Below are positions 38,097 to 48,033 of a stretch of DNA of 64,000 nucleotides, one piece after another. The stretch is from Pedobacter steynii (GTDB lineage: Bacteria > Bacteroidota > Bacteroidia > Sphingobacteriales > Sphingobacteriaceae), in assembly GCF_900103665.1 (NCBI RefSeq), contig NZ_FNGY01000004.1, forward strand, positions 496,001 through 560,000, written 5' to 3'. The first letter of the stretch is position 1; the number at the start of each line of letters is the position of its first letter. A program made the translations under genes and the position numbers. The notes under the pieces were generated by a model. That model did no database searches. It saw only the letters and a program-made list of their open reading frames with translations, and was not told where the DNA came from.

Positions 38097-39131
38097 CTAT
38101 TGCAATTTCCGCAGGGTCGAGTTCCTTACGATGAGTTTTGGCCTTACATTTAGCGTCTTTGTTTTGCCTTCCGGACTGAAGTTCTCCATTTCCCGAAAGT
38201 GCAGGTTGCCTATTTTCCTGCCCATTTCTACACTAAACTGATCTATGGTGGTGATAGACGGGCTGGTAATTTCAGTAAAGGGTTCATTAGAATAACCGCA
38301 GATACCCAATGCTTCCGGGGTCGGGATTCCTTTATTATTTGCGACTTCCAGCACCCCTAAAGCGGCAAAGTCGGAGGTGGAAGCAAAAATTGCATCCGGT
38401 GGATTTGGCAGGTCCAGTAACTGGGTCGTGGCCTGCGCTCCCAGTTCTTTTGTCCAGGCATTGGCATACATTAACTCAGAAAGGATCGGAAAACCATACT
38501 CCTGCAGGGCCGCGATATAGCCTTCTTTACGTTCTCTGAAGATGTGAAGCTCCTGAGGCCCTTCCAATAAAGCAATCCGGCGATACCCCTGCTCGATCAG
38601 GTGTACAACCGCTTCATAAGCCCCCTGTTTGTTGTTGTTCAGCACCTTAAAAGTCTCTAATTCTTCTACCACACGGTCAAACTGAATAAGCTGAATATTC
38701 CGGTCCAATACCTGCTGAAGGTGATCAAAACTCCCCTTTTCAGCGGCAATGGAAATGACAATGCAACTGACATTCTGGTTCACCAAAGCATTTACCCCTT
38801 CTACTTCACGGGCATGGAGCTCGTTAGACTGGCAAATGACCAGGTTGTATCCCTGTTTAAAGGTTACCTCCTCTAATCCGGCGATCACATTGGAAAAGAA
38901 ATACTGATTGATCCGGGGCACAACGACGCCAATTGTCGGATTATTCCCTTTCCTTAGGTTGGAAGCCATCGCATTTTGCTGATAATTCATCTCTGCGGCT
39001 GTTTTCAATACCAACGCTTTGGTTTCTGCATTAATCTTATTGCTATCGCTCAATGCTCTTGAAACCGACGAGGCTGCTAAACTGAGCTTTTGGGCAATAT
39101 CGTATATCGTTGTTCTTTTCTGACGCTTCAT
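38097..39131 (-). CDS. LacI-family transcriptional regulator, probable xylose regulator
   Basis: The protein is 344 aa from ATG 39131 (MKRQKRTTIYDIAQ). An upstream in-frame ATG at 39182 would place the 12-bp palindrome at 39162-39173 inside the gene and add 17 non-homologous residues, so the shorter start is chosen. The N-terminal HTH (TIYDIAQKLSLAASSVSRALS) and hinge helix (AMASNLRKG) are followed by a periplasmic-binding-protein-like effector domain. It is divergent from xylB and 24 bases upstream of the HTCS gene in the same direction. It likely represses xylB-xylA-transporter and itself in response to xylose or a derivative. Bacteroides uses a Nudix-type XylR instead, so this is a different solution. 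Confidence 0.92.
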   Translation of the reverse strand: MKRQKRTTIYDIAQKLSLAASSVSRALSDSNKINAETKALVLKTAAEMNYQQNAMASNLRKGNNPTIGVVVPRINQYFFSNVIAGLEEVTFKQGYNLVICQSNELHAREVEGVNALVNQNVSCIVISIAAEKGSFDHLQQVLDRNIQLIQFDRVVEELETFKVLNNNKQGAYEAVVHLIEQGYRRIALLEGPQELHIFRERKEGYIAALQEYGFPILSELMYANAWTKELGAQATTQLLDLPNPPDAIFASTSDFAALGVLEVANNKGIPTPEALGICGYSNEPFTEITSPSITTIDQFSVEMGRKIGNLHFREMENFSPEGKTKTLNVRPKLIVRNSTLRKLQ

Positions 39132-39161
39132 AGGCAGCCTAAAAATACAAAAATATTTTAG

Positions 39162-39173
39162 GCAATCGATTGC
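39162..39173. promoter_or_regulatory. Putative LacI-type operator between lacI-like gene and xylB
   Basis: Perfect 12-bp palindrome GCAATCGATTGC with a central CG. This is the usual form of LacI-family operators, located in the 119-bp divergent region and 30 bases upstream of the chosen regulator start. Confidence 0.7.
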
Positions 39174-39250
39174 ATTTATCAAACATTCTCCTAAATTCGT
39201 TTTCTGATAACCAAATCTTCATCCATTAAAAGCCATAGCCACAATACGAT

Positions 39251-40729
39251 ATGTTATTACTAGGAATAGACATCGGCACTTCTTCTGTTAAGGTGGCCAT
39301 TGTAGACTCAACTTCACAAAAAGCCATTATTACTGCACAATATCCTGAAGAAGAGAGCACAATTCAGGCGCTGCAACCGGGATGGGCGGAACAAAGTCCG
39401 GAAATGTGGTGGGAACATACGCAGCAGGCTTTCGGAATCTGCAAAAAGAAAGGCATTTTTAATCCGCTGGACATTTCAGCACTCGGTATTGCCTACCAAA
39501 TGCACGGCTTAGTACTCGTAGATAAGGAACAACAGCTCCTGCGGGATAGCATCATTTGGTGTGACAGCAGGGCGGTGACACTTGGAAATGTTGCTTTTGA
39601 TGAATTGGGTCATGAATACTGCCTAAGTCATCTGCTCAATTCTCCGGGCAACTTTACCGCTTCAAAACTGGCCTGGGTAAAGCAAAATGAGCCTGAGGTC
39701 TACGCAAAAATCGATAAAGTGATGCTTCCCGGCGATTTTATCGCGATGAAGCTCTGCTCCAGCATCACGACCAGTATCTCTGCCTTATCGGAAGGCGTGT
39801 TCTGGGATTTTAAAACTGACACCTTATCCGCCGCATTAATGAATCATTATGGTTTTGATCCGGAATTGATCCCGGAAATCAAACCTGTTTTTTCAGAGCA
39901 TGGAAGGCTAAGCTTAAACGTCGCACAGCTTCTAGGTCTAAAACCAGGAATCCCTGTTACCTATAAAGCAGGAGATCAACCAAATAACGCACTTTCCCTG
40001 AATGTCCTGGAGCCGGGAGAAATAGCTGCAACGGCAGGTACATCGGGAGTAATTTATGGCCTGAGTGATCAGCTTGCCTATGATCCGCAATCCAGGGTCA
40101 ATACATTTGCCCATGTCAATTATACACCAGAACAGAAAAGACTAGGTATCTTACTCTGCATCAATGGCACAGGAAGCATGAACCGCTGGACTAAAAACTT
40201 GCTGGCATCAGGCATCTCCTATGCAGAGATGAATGAAACAGCGAAAAAGGTAGCTGTTGGCGCGGAAGGCTTACAGGTTTTACCATTTGGAAATGGCGCG
40301 GAACGCATGCTCAATAACCGGTTAATTGGTGGCCATTTTCAAAACATCGATTTTAACCTGCATGGCAATGCACATATCTTCAGGGCTGCACAGGAAGGAA
40401 TCGCTTTTTCGTTCCGTTATGGCCTGGACATCATGCGCAGCAATGGCCTGCATCCGAATGTCATCCGCTGCGGAAAAGCGAACCTTTTCCAAAGTGAACT
40501 CTTTTTGGAAGCCTTCGTTAACAGCACAGGTGTACCTGTAGAGTTGTACGAAAATGACGGCAGTGTGGGCGCCGCACTAGGCGCTGGCATAGGTGCCAAA
40601 ATCTATGCCCGGCCAGCCGAAGCTTTTAGCCTGATTAAGCCTATTCAATATACAGAACCCCGCTTAACTTTCAGTTATGAACCTGTTTATCAGGACTGGC
40701 TTTCAAACTTAGAGTCAAAAACCATATAA
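39251..40729 (+). CDS. xylB: Xylulokinase
   Basis: The protein is 492 aa, a FGGY kinase. It opens with LLLGIDIGTSSVKVAIVD and has PGWAEQSPEMWW, IAYQMHGLVLVD, IIWCDSRA, GDQPNNALSLNVLEPGE and ATAGTSGVIYG. These are xylulokinase-type signatures and the length fits. It phosphorylates D-xylulose to D-xylulose 5-phosphate. It is first in the xylB-xylA-symporter operon and divergent from the LacI-type regulator. The 152-base gap to xylA holds no recognisable gene or terminator. Confidence 0.96.
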   Translation: MLLLGIDIGTSSVKVAIVDSTSQKAIITAQYPEEESTIQALQPGWAEQSPEMWWEHTQQAFGICKKKGIFNPLDISALGIAYQMHGLVLVDKEQQLLRDSIIWCDSRAVTLGNVAFDELGHEYCLSHLLNSPGNFTASKLAWVKQNEPEVYAKIDKVMLPGDFIAMKLCSSITTSISALSEGVFWDFKTDTLSAALMNHYGFDPELIPEIKPVFSEHGRLSLNVAQLLGLKPGIPVTYKAGDQPNNALSLNVLEPGEIAATAGTSGVIYGLSDQLAYDPQSRVNTFAHVNYTPEQKRLGILLCINGTGSMNRWTKNLLASGISYAEMNETAKKVAVGAEGLQVLPFGNGAERMLNNRLIGGHFQNIDFNLHGNAHIFRAAQEGIAFSFRYGLDIMRSNGLHPNVIRCGKANLFQSELFLEAFVNSTGVPVELYENDGSVGAALGAGIGAKIYARPAEAFSLIKPIQYTEPRLTFSYEPVYQDWLSNLESKTI

Positions 40730-40881
40730 CAAACACTTAAATCTGACTATCAATCGTTTATAATTACATTTAACTTTAAAGAAACCGTAGATAATAGTAA
40801 AACAGAAGCCAATCCGCCGATTGCACCTCCCTTAAATACCAAATTAAACCAGATATAAAACCACCAAATAAAAGAACCAAA

Positions 40882-42213
40882 ATGACTACAGTAACGACAG
40901 GAGAAAAGGAATTTTTCAAAGGAATCGGACCCATAAAATTTGAAGGATTAGCTTCAGATAACCCACTGGCATTTCGCTGGTATGACGAAAACAGAATGAT
41001 TGCAGGAAAGACAATGAAGGAGCACTTACGCTTCGCCTGCGCCTACTGGCATTCCTTTGTTGCGACCGGTGGAGACCCTTTCGGTGAAGCCACCATTATT
41101 CATCCATGGAATGAAAAATCCGATGCAGTAGCAAGGGCAAAAGATAAGATGGATGCCGCCTTTGAATTCATCACCAAAATGAACCTCCCCTATTACTGCT
41201 TCCATGATGTGGATCTGGTAGATTATACCAACGACATTAAGGAAAATGAAAGACGGCTACAGGCAATCGTCGATTATGCACAGCAAAAACAAGCTGCAAG
41301 TGGCGTAAAACTACTTTGGGGAACCGCAAATTTATTCTCTCACCGCCGGTACATGAATGGCGCGGCGACAAATCCCGATTTCCACGTTTTAGCCCATGGC
41401 GCTGCACAGGTGAAATCAGCTTTAGATGCGACAATTGCACTCGGTGGGGAAAATTACGTATTCTGGGGTGGCCGTGAAGGCTACATGAGCCTGCTGAATA
41501 CCAATATGAAACGGGAACAGGAGCACCTGGCGAAGTTCTTGCATACCGCAAAAGATTATGCCCGTAAACAAGGTTTTAAAGGCACCTTCTTTATCGAACC
41601 CAAACCATGCGAACCCTCTAAGCACCAGTACGATTACGATTCGGCAACGGTGAGCAATTTCCTTCGTCAATATGGTCTGCTGGAAGACTTCAAACTGAAC
41701 ATTGAGGTAAACCATGCCACACTTGCCGGTCATACCTTCCAGCACGAATTACAAGTCGCTGCTGATGCAGGCCTCTTGGGTTCTATGGACGCAAACAGAG
41801 GCGATTACCAAAATGGCTGGGATACCGATCAGTTTCCAAACAACATCAATGAGCTGACAGAAGCCATGCTGATTGTGCTGGAAGCCAATGGTCTTCAGGG
41901 TGGCGGAATCAACTTTGACGCCAAAATCAGAAGAAACTCTACCGAACCTGCGGATTTGTTCTATGCACATATTGGCGGAATGGACACTTTTGCAAGAGCC
42001 TTGATTACTGCAGACCAAATCCTGCAACAATCTGACTATAAAAAAATCAGAACCAAACGTTATGCCTCATTTGACCAGGGTGCCGGCCTGGATTTTGAAA
42101 ATGGCCAAATGGACCTGGAAGCTTTACGCAATTATGCCGTTGAAAAAGGAGAACCGGAAAGCATCAGCGGTCAGCAGGAACTTCTTGAAAACATCATTAA
42201 CAGATTCATTTAA
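40882..42213 (+). CDS. xylA: Xylose isomerase
   Basis: The protein is 443 aa, the class II xylose isomerase length. Signatures include [11 protein letters not shown], the catalytic His in [18 protein letters not shown], the metal-binding Glu in [17 protein letters not shown], and the [10 protein letters not shown] and GSMDANRGD metal-site motifs. It converts D-xylose to D-xylulose in the cytoplasm. It lies between xylB and the symporter gene, with 20 bases before the latter. Confidence 0.98.
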   Translation: MTTVTTGEKEFFKGIGPIKFEGLASDNPLAFRWYDENRMIAGKTMKEHLRFACAYWHSFVATGGDPFGEATIIHPWNEKSDAVARAKDKMDAAFEFITKMNLPYYCFHDVDLVDYTNDIKENERRLQAIVDYAQQKQAASGVKLLWGTANLFSHRRYMNGAATNPDFHVLAHGAAQVKSALDATIALGGENYVFWGGREGYMSLLNTNMKREQEHLAKFLHTAKDYARKQGFKGTFFIEPKPCEPSKHQYDYDSATVSNFLRQYGLLEDFKLNIEVNHATLAGHTFQHELQVAADAGLLGSMDANRGDYQNGWDTDQFPNNINELTEAMLIVLEANGLQGGGINFDAKIRRNSTEPADLFYAHIGGMDTFARALITADQILQQSDYKKIRTKRYASFDQGAGLDFENGQMDLEALRNYAVEKGEPESISGQQELLENIINRFI

Positions 42214-42233
42214 AACTACATAACATAATCCAC

Positions 42234-43922
42234 ATGAACTCATTAAGCACATACGATTATATCGTTTTCCTCGTCTACCTCCTCATTGTTGCGGTCTATG
42301 GATTTGCCGTTTACCATAAGAAAAAGGCCCATAAAGAGAATTCCAAAGACTTCTTTCTCGCAAAAGACTCATTAACCTGGTGGGCCATTGGAGCCTCTCT
42401 GATCGCCTCAAACATTTCAGCTGAGCAATTTATCGGCATGAGTGGCTCCGGCTTCACTATGGGCCTTGCTATTGCTACCTACGAATGGATGGCTGCCGCT
42501 ACCCTGATCATTGTAGCAATATTCTTCATTCCGGTGTACCTGAAAAACAAAATTTACACCATGCCCCAGTTCCTCGGGCAACGGTACAATAATACCGTAG
42601 CCATGATCATGGCTGTTTTCTGGCTATTGCTGTATGTGGTGGTTAACCTCACCTCGATCCTATATCTTGGGGCATTGGCCATCAACAGCATTTCCGGAAT
42701 CAATACCACCGCCTGCATGTATGTTCTCGCCGTATTCGCGATCATCATCACCCTTGGCGGAATGAAAGTGATCGGTTATACAGATGTCATTCAGGTTTTC
42801 TTTCTCATCTTAGGAGGACTGGCAACAACCTATCTTGCTTTAGAACTGGTGGCTACTCATTTTGGCGGCTCAGGAGTATTGAACGGATTGGCGATGGTTA
42901 AAGAAAAAGCATCAGATCATTTCCATATGATCTTCCGTCAGGAAAACCCGCATTACATGGACCTTCCCGGCTTAACGGTACTCATTGGAGGGATGTGGAT
43001 CGTAAACCTGAATTATTGGGGCTGCAACCAATACATCACACAAAGGGCCTTAGGCGCGGATTTAAAGACCGCCAGATCGGGATTACTTTTTGCCGCCGGA
43101 CTGAAATTGCTGATGCCGGTAATTGTGGTCCTTCCCGGAATTGCCGCTTATGTATTGTACAAAGAGGGTTATGGAGATTTTAAAACTGCCATGGTAAAAG
43201 ATGGATCTTTAAATGCAGACTCTGCCTATCCGGTGTTATTAAACTTGCTTCCTTCAGGATTAAAAGGCCTTTCTTTTGCCGCGCTAACTGCAGCTATCGT
43301 GGCGTCACTGGCCGGCAAAGCAAATAGTATTGCTACTATTTTCACCCTGGACATCTACAATAAGGTCATCAATAAAGGAGCGAACGAACACAGACAGGTC
43401 GTAGTAGGCAGGATTACAGTGATTGTAGCGATGTTGCTAGCCATTATCATCGCCCCTCAACTTGGAATTGACAAAAAGGGAGGTTTTCAATTTATTCAGG
43501 AGTACACAGGATTTGTATCGCCGGGTATCTTTGCGATGTTTATCCTGGGATTTTTCTGGAAAAGAACCACTTCCAATGCAGCACTTTTCGCAACCATCGG
43601 AGGATTTTTACTTTCTGTAGGGTTTAAGGCGCTTCCTAATTTCTGCAACCTGGAATGGTTAAGCAATTTTGGATTTGCGAAACTGGCAGAACAAAAAGAC
43701 GGCAGTATGCTGTATGAGATCCCTTTCCTCGACAGAATGGGCTTTGTATTTATCATCTGCGTGATCAGTATGGTCATCATCAGTTTATTTGAAAACAGAA
43801 ATGGGGTAAATCCTAAAGGACTGGAAGTTGACCGTAGCATGTTTAAAACCAATGCTGGTTTTGCTGCAGGCGCTTTAATCATTGCCGGGGTGCTGATCGC
43901 ACTTTACAGCATTTTCTGGTAG
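42234..43922 (+). CDS. SSS-family sodium/D-xylose symporter (probable)
   Basis: The protein is 562 aa with about 14 membrane segments and the SSS signature around residues 35-65 (FFLAKDSLTWWAIGAS; NISAEQFIGMSGSG), KNKIYTMPQFLGQRYNN and NLNYWGCNQYITQRALG. It closely resembles the ara-operon symporter along its whole length. Its place after xylA implies Na+-coupled D-xylose uptake. The gene ends at a hairpin terminator shared with the convergent small exported protein gene. Confidence 0.88.
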   Translation: MNSLSTYDYIVFLVYLLIVAVYGFAVYHKKKAHKENSKDFFLAKDSLTWWAIGASLIASNISAEQFIGMSGSGFTMGLAIATYEWMAAATLIIVAIFFIPVYLKNKIYTMPQFLGQRYNNTVAMIMAVFWLLLYVVVNLTSILYLGALAINSISGINTTACMYVLAVFAIIITLGGMKVIGYTDVIQVFFLILGGLATTYLALELVATHFGGSGVLNGLAMVKEKASDHFHMIFRQENPHYMDLPGLTVLIGGMWIVNLNYWGCNQYITQRALGADLKTARSGLLFAAGLKLLMPVIVVLPGIAAYVLYKEGYGDFKTAMVKDGSLNADSAYPVLLNLLPSGLKGLSFAALTAAIVASLAGKANSIATIFTLDIYNKVINKGANEHRQVVVGRITVIVAMLLAIIIAPQLGIDKKGGFQFIQEYTGFVSPGIFAMFILGFFWKRTTSNAALFATIGGFLLSVGFKALPNFCNLEWLSNFGFAKLAEQKDGSMLYEIPFLDRMGFVFIICVISMVIISLFENRNGVNPKGLEVDRSMFKTNAGFAAGALIIAGVLIALYSIFW

Positions 43923-43931
43923 GAATAAATA

Positions 43932-43971
43932 AAGTTAGGATTGCTGTTTAATCAGCAACCCTAACTTTTAT
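43932..43971. terminator. Convergent terminator after xylose symporter
   Basis: Stem AAGTTAGG-A-TTGCTG / CAGCAA-C-CCTAACTT with one mismatch and a 6-nt loop, followed by TTATT on the plus strand. The stop codon of the leftward gene (43948) lies in the loop region, so the hairpin ends transcripts from both sides. Confidence 0.8.
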
Positions 43972-44451
43972 TGCAGTCACCTGCCTGACACACCTGGCAG
44001 GCTTTTTATCGTTTTGAACAATGATTCGAAAAGGTCCTTCCTCAACAAAGAAAGCCTTTCCATCTATTTTATCAGCAAGAATAATCCGGTTACCTGAGTA
44101 GTTCTCATCCAGCTCCGAAAGGGCAAAAACCACCTGATAACCATCACCCGCCTCCACTAGAACATACTTGTTTAGATTTTTACTTTTTAAGCCGGCGCCT
44201 GATTTTACTGCTGCTTTTTCTAACAGATCAAATAGCAATACTCCTGAATACTGATGACTATTCCCTTCTTTATCTTTTCGAACAACCTGGACCTGCCTAA
44301 ACTCCTGCAACATCGATTCATCTATAGTTAAAGCTCCAGAAACCTCCCCTGTTATTTTCACAACAGCTGTATTTACCTTATTTTGCGCCTGACATAAAAG
44401 CGAGACATTTAATAAAATAAAAAAAAACACTTGAATTTTATACGTTTTCAT
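43948..44451 (-). CDS. Small exported molybdopterin-oxidoreductase-like protein
   Basis: The start is set at ATG 44451, which begins a signal peptide (MKTYKIQVFFFILLNVSLLC, then QAQ). The frame is open farther upstream, but that part overlaps cobA. The protein is 167 aa. The mature part resembles a lone sulfite-oxidase-type molybdopterin-binding domain (VVKITGEVSGALTI, YSGVLLFDLLEKA, GYQVVFALSELD, FRIIVQNDKKPARCVRQVTAIKV). The Cys that ligates molybdenum in true SUOX enzymes is not evident; the only mature Cys is near the end in ARCVRQ. It follows cobA in the leftward direction. It may be a cofactor-binding or purely structural relative; catalysis is doubtful. Confidence 0.72.
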   Translation of the reverse strand: MKTYKIQVFFFILLNVSLLCQAQNKVNTAVVKITGEVSGALTIDESMLQEFRQVQVVRKDKEGNSHQYSGVLLFDLLEKAAVKSGAGLKSKNLNKYVLVEAGDGYQVVFALSELDENYSGNRIILADKIDGKAFFVEEGPFRIIVQNDKKPARCVRQVTAIKVRVAD

Positions 44452-44491
44452 AAGGATATTAAAAGTTAAAATGAATAATAACAGGTAAAAT

Positions 44492-45223
44492 TTATGCTGC
44501 ACCTTTAATTCCAACCACATCACCGACAATAACAATTGCCGGATAAGTCAACCCCGCCCCCGCAGCAGCAGCCGGCAAATCCTCAGCCCTGCACACCACC
44601 TTTTTTTGTTGCGGCAACGAGGCATGCTGTATGATTGCCGCAGGCGTCCCACCCAACCCGGCATCTTTGTAAACACCTGCGATTTCGGCAAGCTTCTTCA
44701 TTCCCATATAAATCACAACAGTCGCAGCGCTATTCATCGCACAACGTAAATCATTAGACAAACTGCCATCCTTCTTGGTACCGGTAATGATCCACATACT
44801 TTCACTGACCCCACGATGTGTCAAAGGAATACCACTTAACCCACTGGCCTGCATACTGCTAATGCCGGGTATATAATGTACAGGAATACCATGTTTTTCA
44901 GCAAAGAGCACTTCTTCAAAGCCCCTTCCAAAAATAAAGGGATCCCCTCCCTTTAAACGGATGACCACCCGGTGAGTTTCTGTATATTCTTTAATCAATT
45001 CATGAATAACCTCCTGCGGAGTATAGTTTCCATAAGGTTGTTTACCCACATAAACCAATTTACAGTCCTTCGGCGCGATATCAAGCAGCTCTTTATTGAT
45101 TAAATTATCATAAAGTATCACTTCTGCTCTTTTTAATACCCGATATCCCTTTAAAGTGATCAATTCCGGATCCCCAGGACCACCACCCATTACAAAAAGT
45201 CCAAAATCACACTCTTTTTTCAT
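44492..45223 (-). CDS. cobA: Uroporphyrinogen-III C-methyltransferase
   Basis: The protein is 243 aa, a SUMT of the short single-domain type. Motifs are VMGGGPGDPELITLKGYRVL, VIRLKGGDPFIFGRG, VHYIPGISSMQASG, PLTHRGVSES and TVVIYMGMK. It methylates uroporphyrinogen III twice with SAM to give precorrin-2, the sirohaem precursor needed by the nitrite reductase encoded divergently. No precorrin-2 dehydrogenase/ferrochelatase gene is in the window. It shares the 280-bp divergent region with nirB, suggesting joint regulation. Confidence 0.96.
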   Translation of the reverse strand: MKKECDFGLFVMGGGPGDPELITLKGYRVLKRAEVILYDNLINKELLDIAPKDCKLVYVGKQPYGNYTPQEVIHELIKEYTETHRVVIRLKGGDPFIFGRGFEEVLFAEKHGIPVHYIPGISSMQASGLSGIPLTHRGVSESMWIITGTKKDGSLSNDLRCAMNSAATVVIYMGMKKLAEIAGVYKDAGLGGTPAAIIQHASLPQQKKVVCRAEDLPAAAAGAGLTYPAIVIVGDVVGIKGAA

Positions 45224-45503
45224 AATTAAACCAAAAATTTAGGCAGTTAAATAAAAATACACCAACAATATTGATCAAAAATATATTATTTAATGACAAA
45301 AATCATATAATCACACTTTTATATTCATAAAATCATATATTTACACAACAAAAATCATACAAAACAAAATAATAAAACAAATAACACAACAAACAAAGAC
45401 AAAAACATCACTAAAAAACAATAACCCAAATAAAAATCACAAAATAAGAGCAAAAACAATCAAACAAACTAATTAATACACAAATAACACAAAAACAACA
45501 GGC
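45224..45503. promoter_or_regulatory. Divergent cobA-nirB control region with AATCATA repeats and A/C-rich leader
   Basis: This 280-bp AT-rich region has no coding potential. AATCATA occurs at 45301-45307, 45331-45337 and 45353-45359. A palindrome TTGATCAA lies at 45271-45278. From about 45361 to nirB the plus strand is almost only A and C, with very few G and T, predicting a long unstructured 5' leader. No clear Shine-Dalgarno precedes nirB. Confidence 0.55.
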
Positions 45504-48017
45504 ATGAAACAGAAAAAAATCGTTGTAATTGGAAATGGAATGGTGGGATACAAGTTTTGTGAGAAAATAACAAGCAAATCCAGTGATTTTAGCATTATAA
45601 TTTTTGGAGAAGAACCAAGAAGAGCCTATGATAGGGTTCATTTAAGTGAGTACTTCAATGGAAAATCTGCAGACGACCTTTCTTTATGTAAAGAAGACTG
45701 GTATTCGGAAAAAGAAATCACGCTGTACCTGAATGATCCCGTAAAAGAAATCGACAGAACCGGCAAAACTATTCATTCCTCTAAAGGGCTTACCCTGGAA
45801 TACGACTACCTGATCATTGCCACAGGCTCTGCCCCCTTTGTACCCGACATCCCGGGAATTGACAAGGAAGGTGTTTTTGTATACCGTACCATTGAAGATC
45901 TGGATCTGATAAAAAATTATGCGCTCAATGCTAAAACAGGCGCCGTTCTTGGCGGTGGCTTATTAGGACTCGAAGCAGCAAAGGCCCTGATCGATTTAAA
46001 CCTGAGCGAGACCAACGTGATCGAGTTTGCTCCCCGGCTAATGCCAAGACAAATCGACGCTGCCGGCAGTGGGATGCTGCAAAACAAACTAAGTGCATTA
46101 GGTCTGAATATCTATACCAACAAAGGAACAAGCAGTATTGAAGGTGCTGACCGCATTAGCGCTTTAAAATTTAATGATGGCAGCGAATTAAAAACTGATA
46201 TGCTCGTGATCTCTGCCGGAATCAGACCCAGAGATGAACTGGCCAGGTTATCAGGCATTGAAGTTGGCACAAGAGGTGGCATCATCGTAAATGAGTATAT
46301 GCAAACCAGCGACCCATCAGTTTTTGCCATAGGCGAATGCGCGCTGTTTGACCATAACATTTATGGATTAATTGCCCCTGGTTATGAGATGGCCGAAGTT
46401 GCAGCTGCAAAACTTTGCAATGACACTAAAACTTTTAAAGGCTTTGACATGAGCACTAAGCTGAAACTGATCGGAGTGGATGTAGCCAGCTTTGGAGATC
46501 CTTTTACCACAGAACCAGATGCCAGAACCATACTTTTTGAAGACAGCCACAAAGGCATTTACAAACGCATTAACATTAGCAATGACGGAAAACACCTGCT
46601 TGGTGGCATATTAATAGGAGAAGCCGAAGCATACAATATGCTCCTGCAAACCGTAAACAATAAAATATTGCTTCCGCCAAATCCTGAGGATCTGATCCTG
46701 GGCTCAAGAGGCGGCAGTGCAGCAACAGAAAATGCCGGACTGGCCGGACTTCCCGACGAGGCCCTGATCTGCAGTTGTGAAGGCATCAGTAAAGGTTCGA
46801 TTTGCAACGCAGTAACCGAACAACACTGCGAATCAATTGATGCCATTAAGAGTTGCACCAAAGCAGGAACAGGTTGCGGAGGCTGTATCCCGATGGTAAA
46901 AGACCTGATGCTCCATACCATGAAGCAAAATGGCAAATACGTTAGAAACGTCATCTGCGAGCATTTTCATTTAAGCAGGCAGGAACTCTATGATCTTATA
47001 AAAATACATAACCTAAAAGGTTACGAGCAGGTGCTGGACAATCTGGGCAAGGGTGATGGCTGTGAAGTATGCAAGCCATTGGTATCATCGCTTTTAGCGA
47101 GTTTATGGAACGACATGATTCTCAAAAAAGGCAATGATACTGCCCAGGACAGCAACGACCGTTTTTTGGCAAATATTCAGAAAGGCGGAACCTACTCTGT
47201 TGTACCACGTATCCCCGGAGGAGAGATTACACCCGAAAAGCTAACCATTATAGGTCAGGTGGCAGAAAAGTATGGCCTCTACACCAAAATCACAGGCGGA
47301 CAACGCATAGATATGTTTGGCGCACACCTGAGCGACCTTCCCTTGATCTGGAAAGAACTGATTGACGCTGGTTTTGAAAGCGGACATGCCTACGGCAAAG
47401 CTTTGCGAACCGTAAAAAGTTGTGTAGGCAGTACCTGGTGCAGATTTGGCTTACACGATAGCGTAAGCTATGCAATCCGGATAGAAGAACGCTACAGAGG
47501 TTTACGTGCTCCTCACAAATTGAAATCAGCCGTCAGTGGTTGTATCCGGGAATGCGCTGAAGCACAAAGTAAAGATTTTGGAATCATTGCCACCGAAAAG
47601 GGCTGGAACCTCTACGTATGCGGCAACGGAGGAAGCAAACCTCAACACGCCTTGTTATTAGCTACAGACGTAGACAGTGATACTTGTATTAAATATATAG
47701 ATCGCTTTTTGATGTTCTATATCCGCACTGCCGATCCTTTAACACGGACCGCCCCATGGCTGAACAAAATGGAGGGTGGCATGGAATACCTGCGAAATGT
47801 AGTCGTAAATGACAGCCTCGGTATGGCGGCGCAGTGGGAACTGGAAATGCAGGCTCTGGTAGACAGCTATCAGTGTGAATGGAAAACAGCAATTGAAGAT
47901 CCGGAGATCAGAAAACGCTTTAACCATTTCGTGAACGCTCCTGAAGAAAAAGATCCAAGTGTAAGATTTGATGAAATGCGGGGCCAGAAAAAAGCAGCAG
48001 ACTGGACATTGGCTTAA
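45504..48017 (+). CDS. nirB: Assimilatory NAD(P)H nitrite reductase large subunit
   Basis: The protein is 837 aa, full length. An N-terminal FAD/NAD(P)H module (about 1-400) has IVVIGNGMVGYKF, RVHLSEYFNG and AVLGGGLLGLEAA. A BFD-type [2Fe-2S] domain (about 421-475) has LICSCEG and GTGCGGC, with a second half to about 540. The C-terminal sirohaem/[4Fe-4S] domain (about 560-760) carries the four cysteines in SCVGSTWC and SGCIREC. It reduces nitrite to ammonium in the cytoplasm. It is the first gene of the long rightward island and is followed after 16 bases by nirD. It is paralogous in its first half to the C-terminal part of the nitrate reductase at 52926. Confidence 0.97.
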   Translation: MKQKKIVVIGNGMVGYKFCEKITSKSSDFSIIIFGEEPRRAYDRVHLSEYFNGKSADDLSLCKEDWYSEKEITLYLNDPVKEIDRTGKTIHSSKGLTLEYDYLIIATGSAPFVPDIPGIDKEGVFVYRTIEDLDLIKNYALNAKTGAVLGGGLLGLEAAKALIDLNLSETNVIEFAPRLMPRQIDAAGSGMLQNKLSALGLNIYTNKGTSSIEGADRISALKFNDGSELKTDMLVISAGIRPRDELARLSGIEVGTRGGIIVNEYMQTSDPSVFAIGECALFDHNIYGLIAPGYEMAEVAAAKLCNDTKTFKGFDMSTKLKLIGVDVASFGDPFTTEPDARTILFEDSHKGIYKRINISNDGKHLLGGILIGEAEAYNMLLQTVNNKILLPPNPEDLILGSRGGSAATENAGLAGLPDEALICSCEGISKGSICNAVTEQHCESIDAIKSCTKAGTGCGGCIPMVKDLMLHTMKQNGKYVRNVICEHFHLSRQELYDLIKIHNLKGYEQVLDNLGKGDGCEVCKPLVSSLLASLWNDMILKKGNDTAQDSNDRFLANIQKGGTYSVVPRIPGGEITPEKLTIIGQVAEKYGLYTKITGGQRIDMFGAHLSDLPLIWKELIDAGFESGHAYGKALRTVKSCVGSTWCRFGLHDSVSYAIRIEERYRGLRAPHKLKSAVSGCIRECAEAQSKDFGIIATEKGWNLYVCGNGGSKPQHALLLATDVDSDTCIKYIDRFLMFYIRTADPLTRTAPWLNKMEGGMEYLRNVVVNDSLGMAAQWELEMQALVDSYQCEWKTAIEDPEIRKRFNHFVNAPEEKDPSVRFDEMRGQKKAADWTLA

Positions 48018-48033
48018 TCCAAAAATAGAAATC

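Noticed and set aside
45271..45278. TTGATCAA as a complete FNR site for nirB
   Set aside because: FNR sites need two TTGAT-like halves separated by four bases; these halves are adjacent with no spacer.
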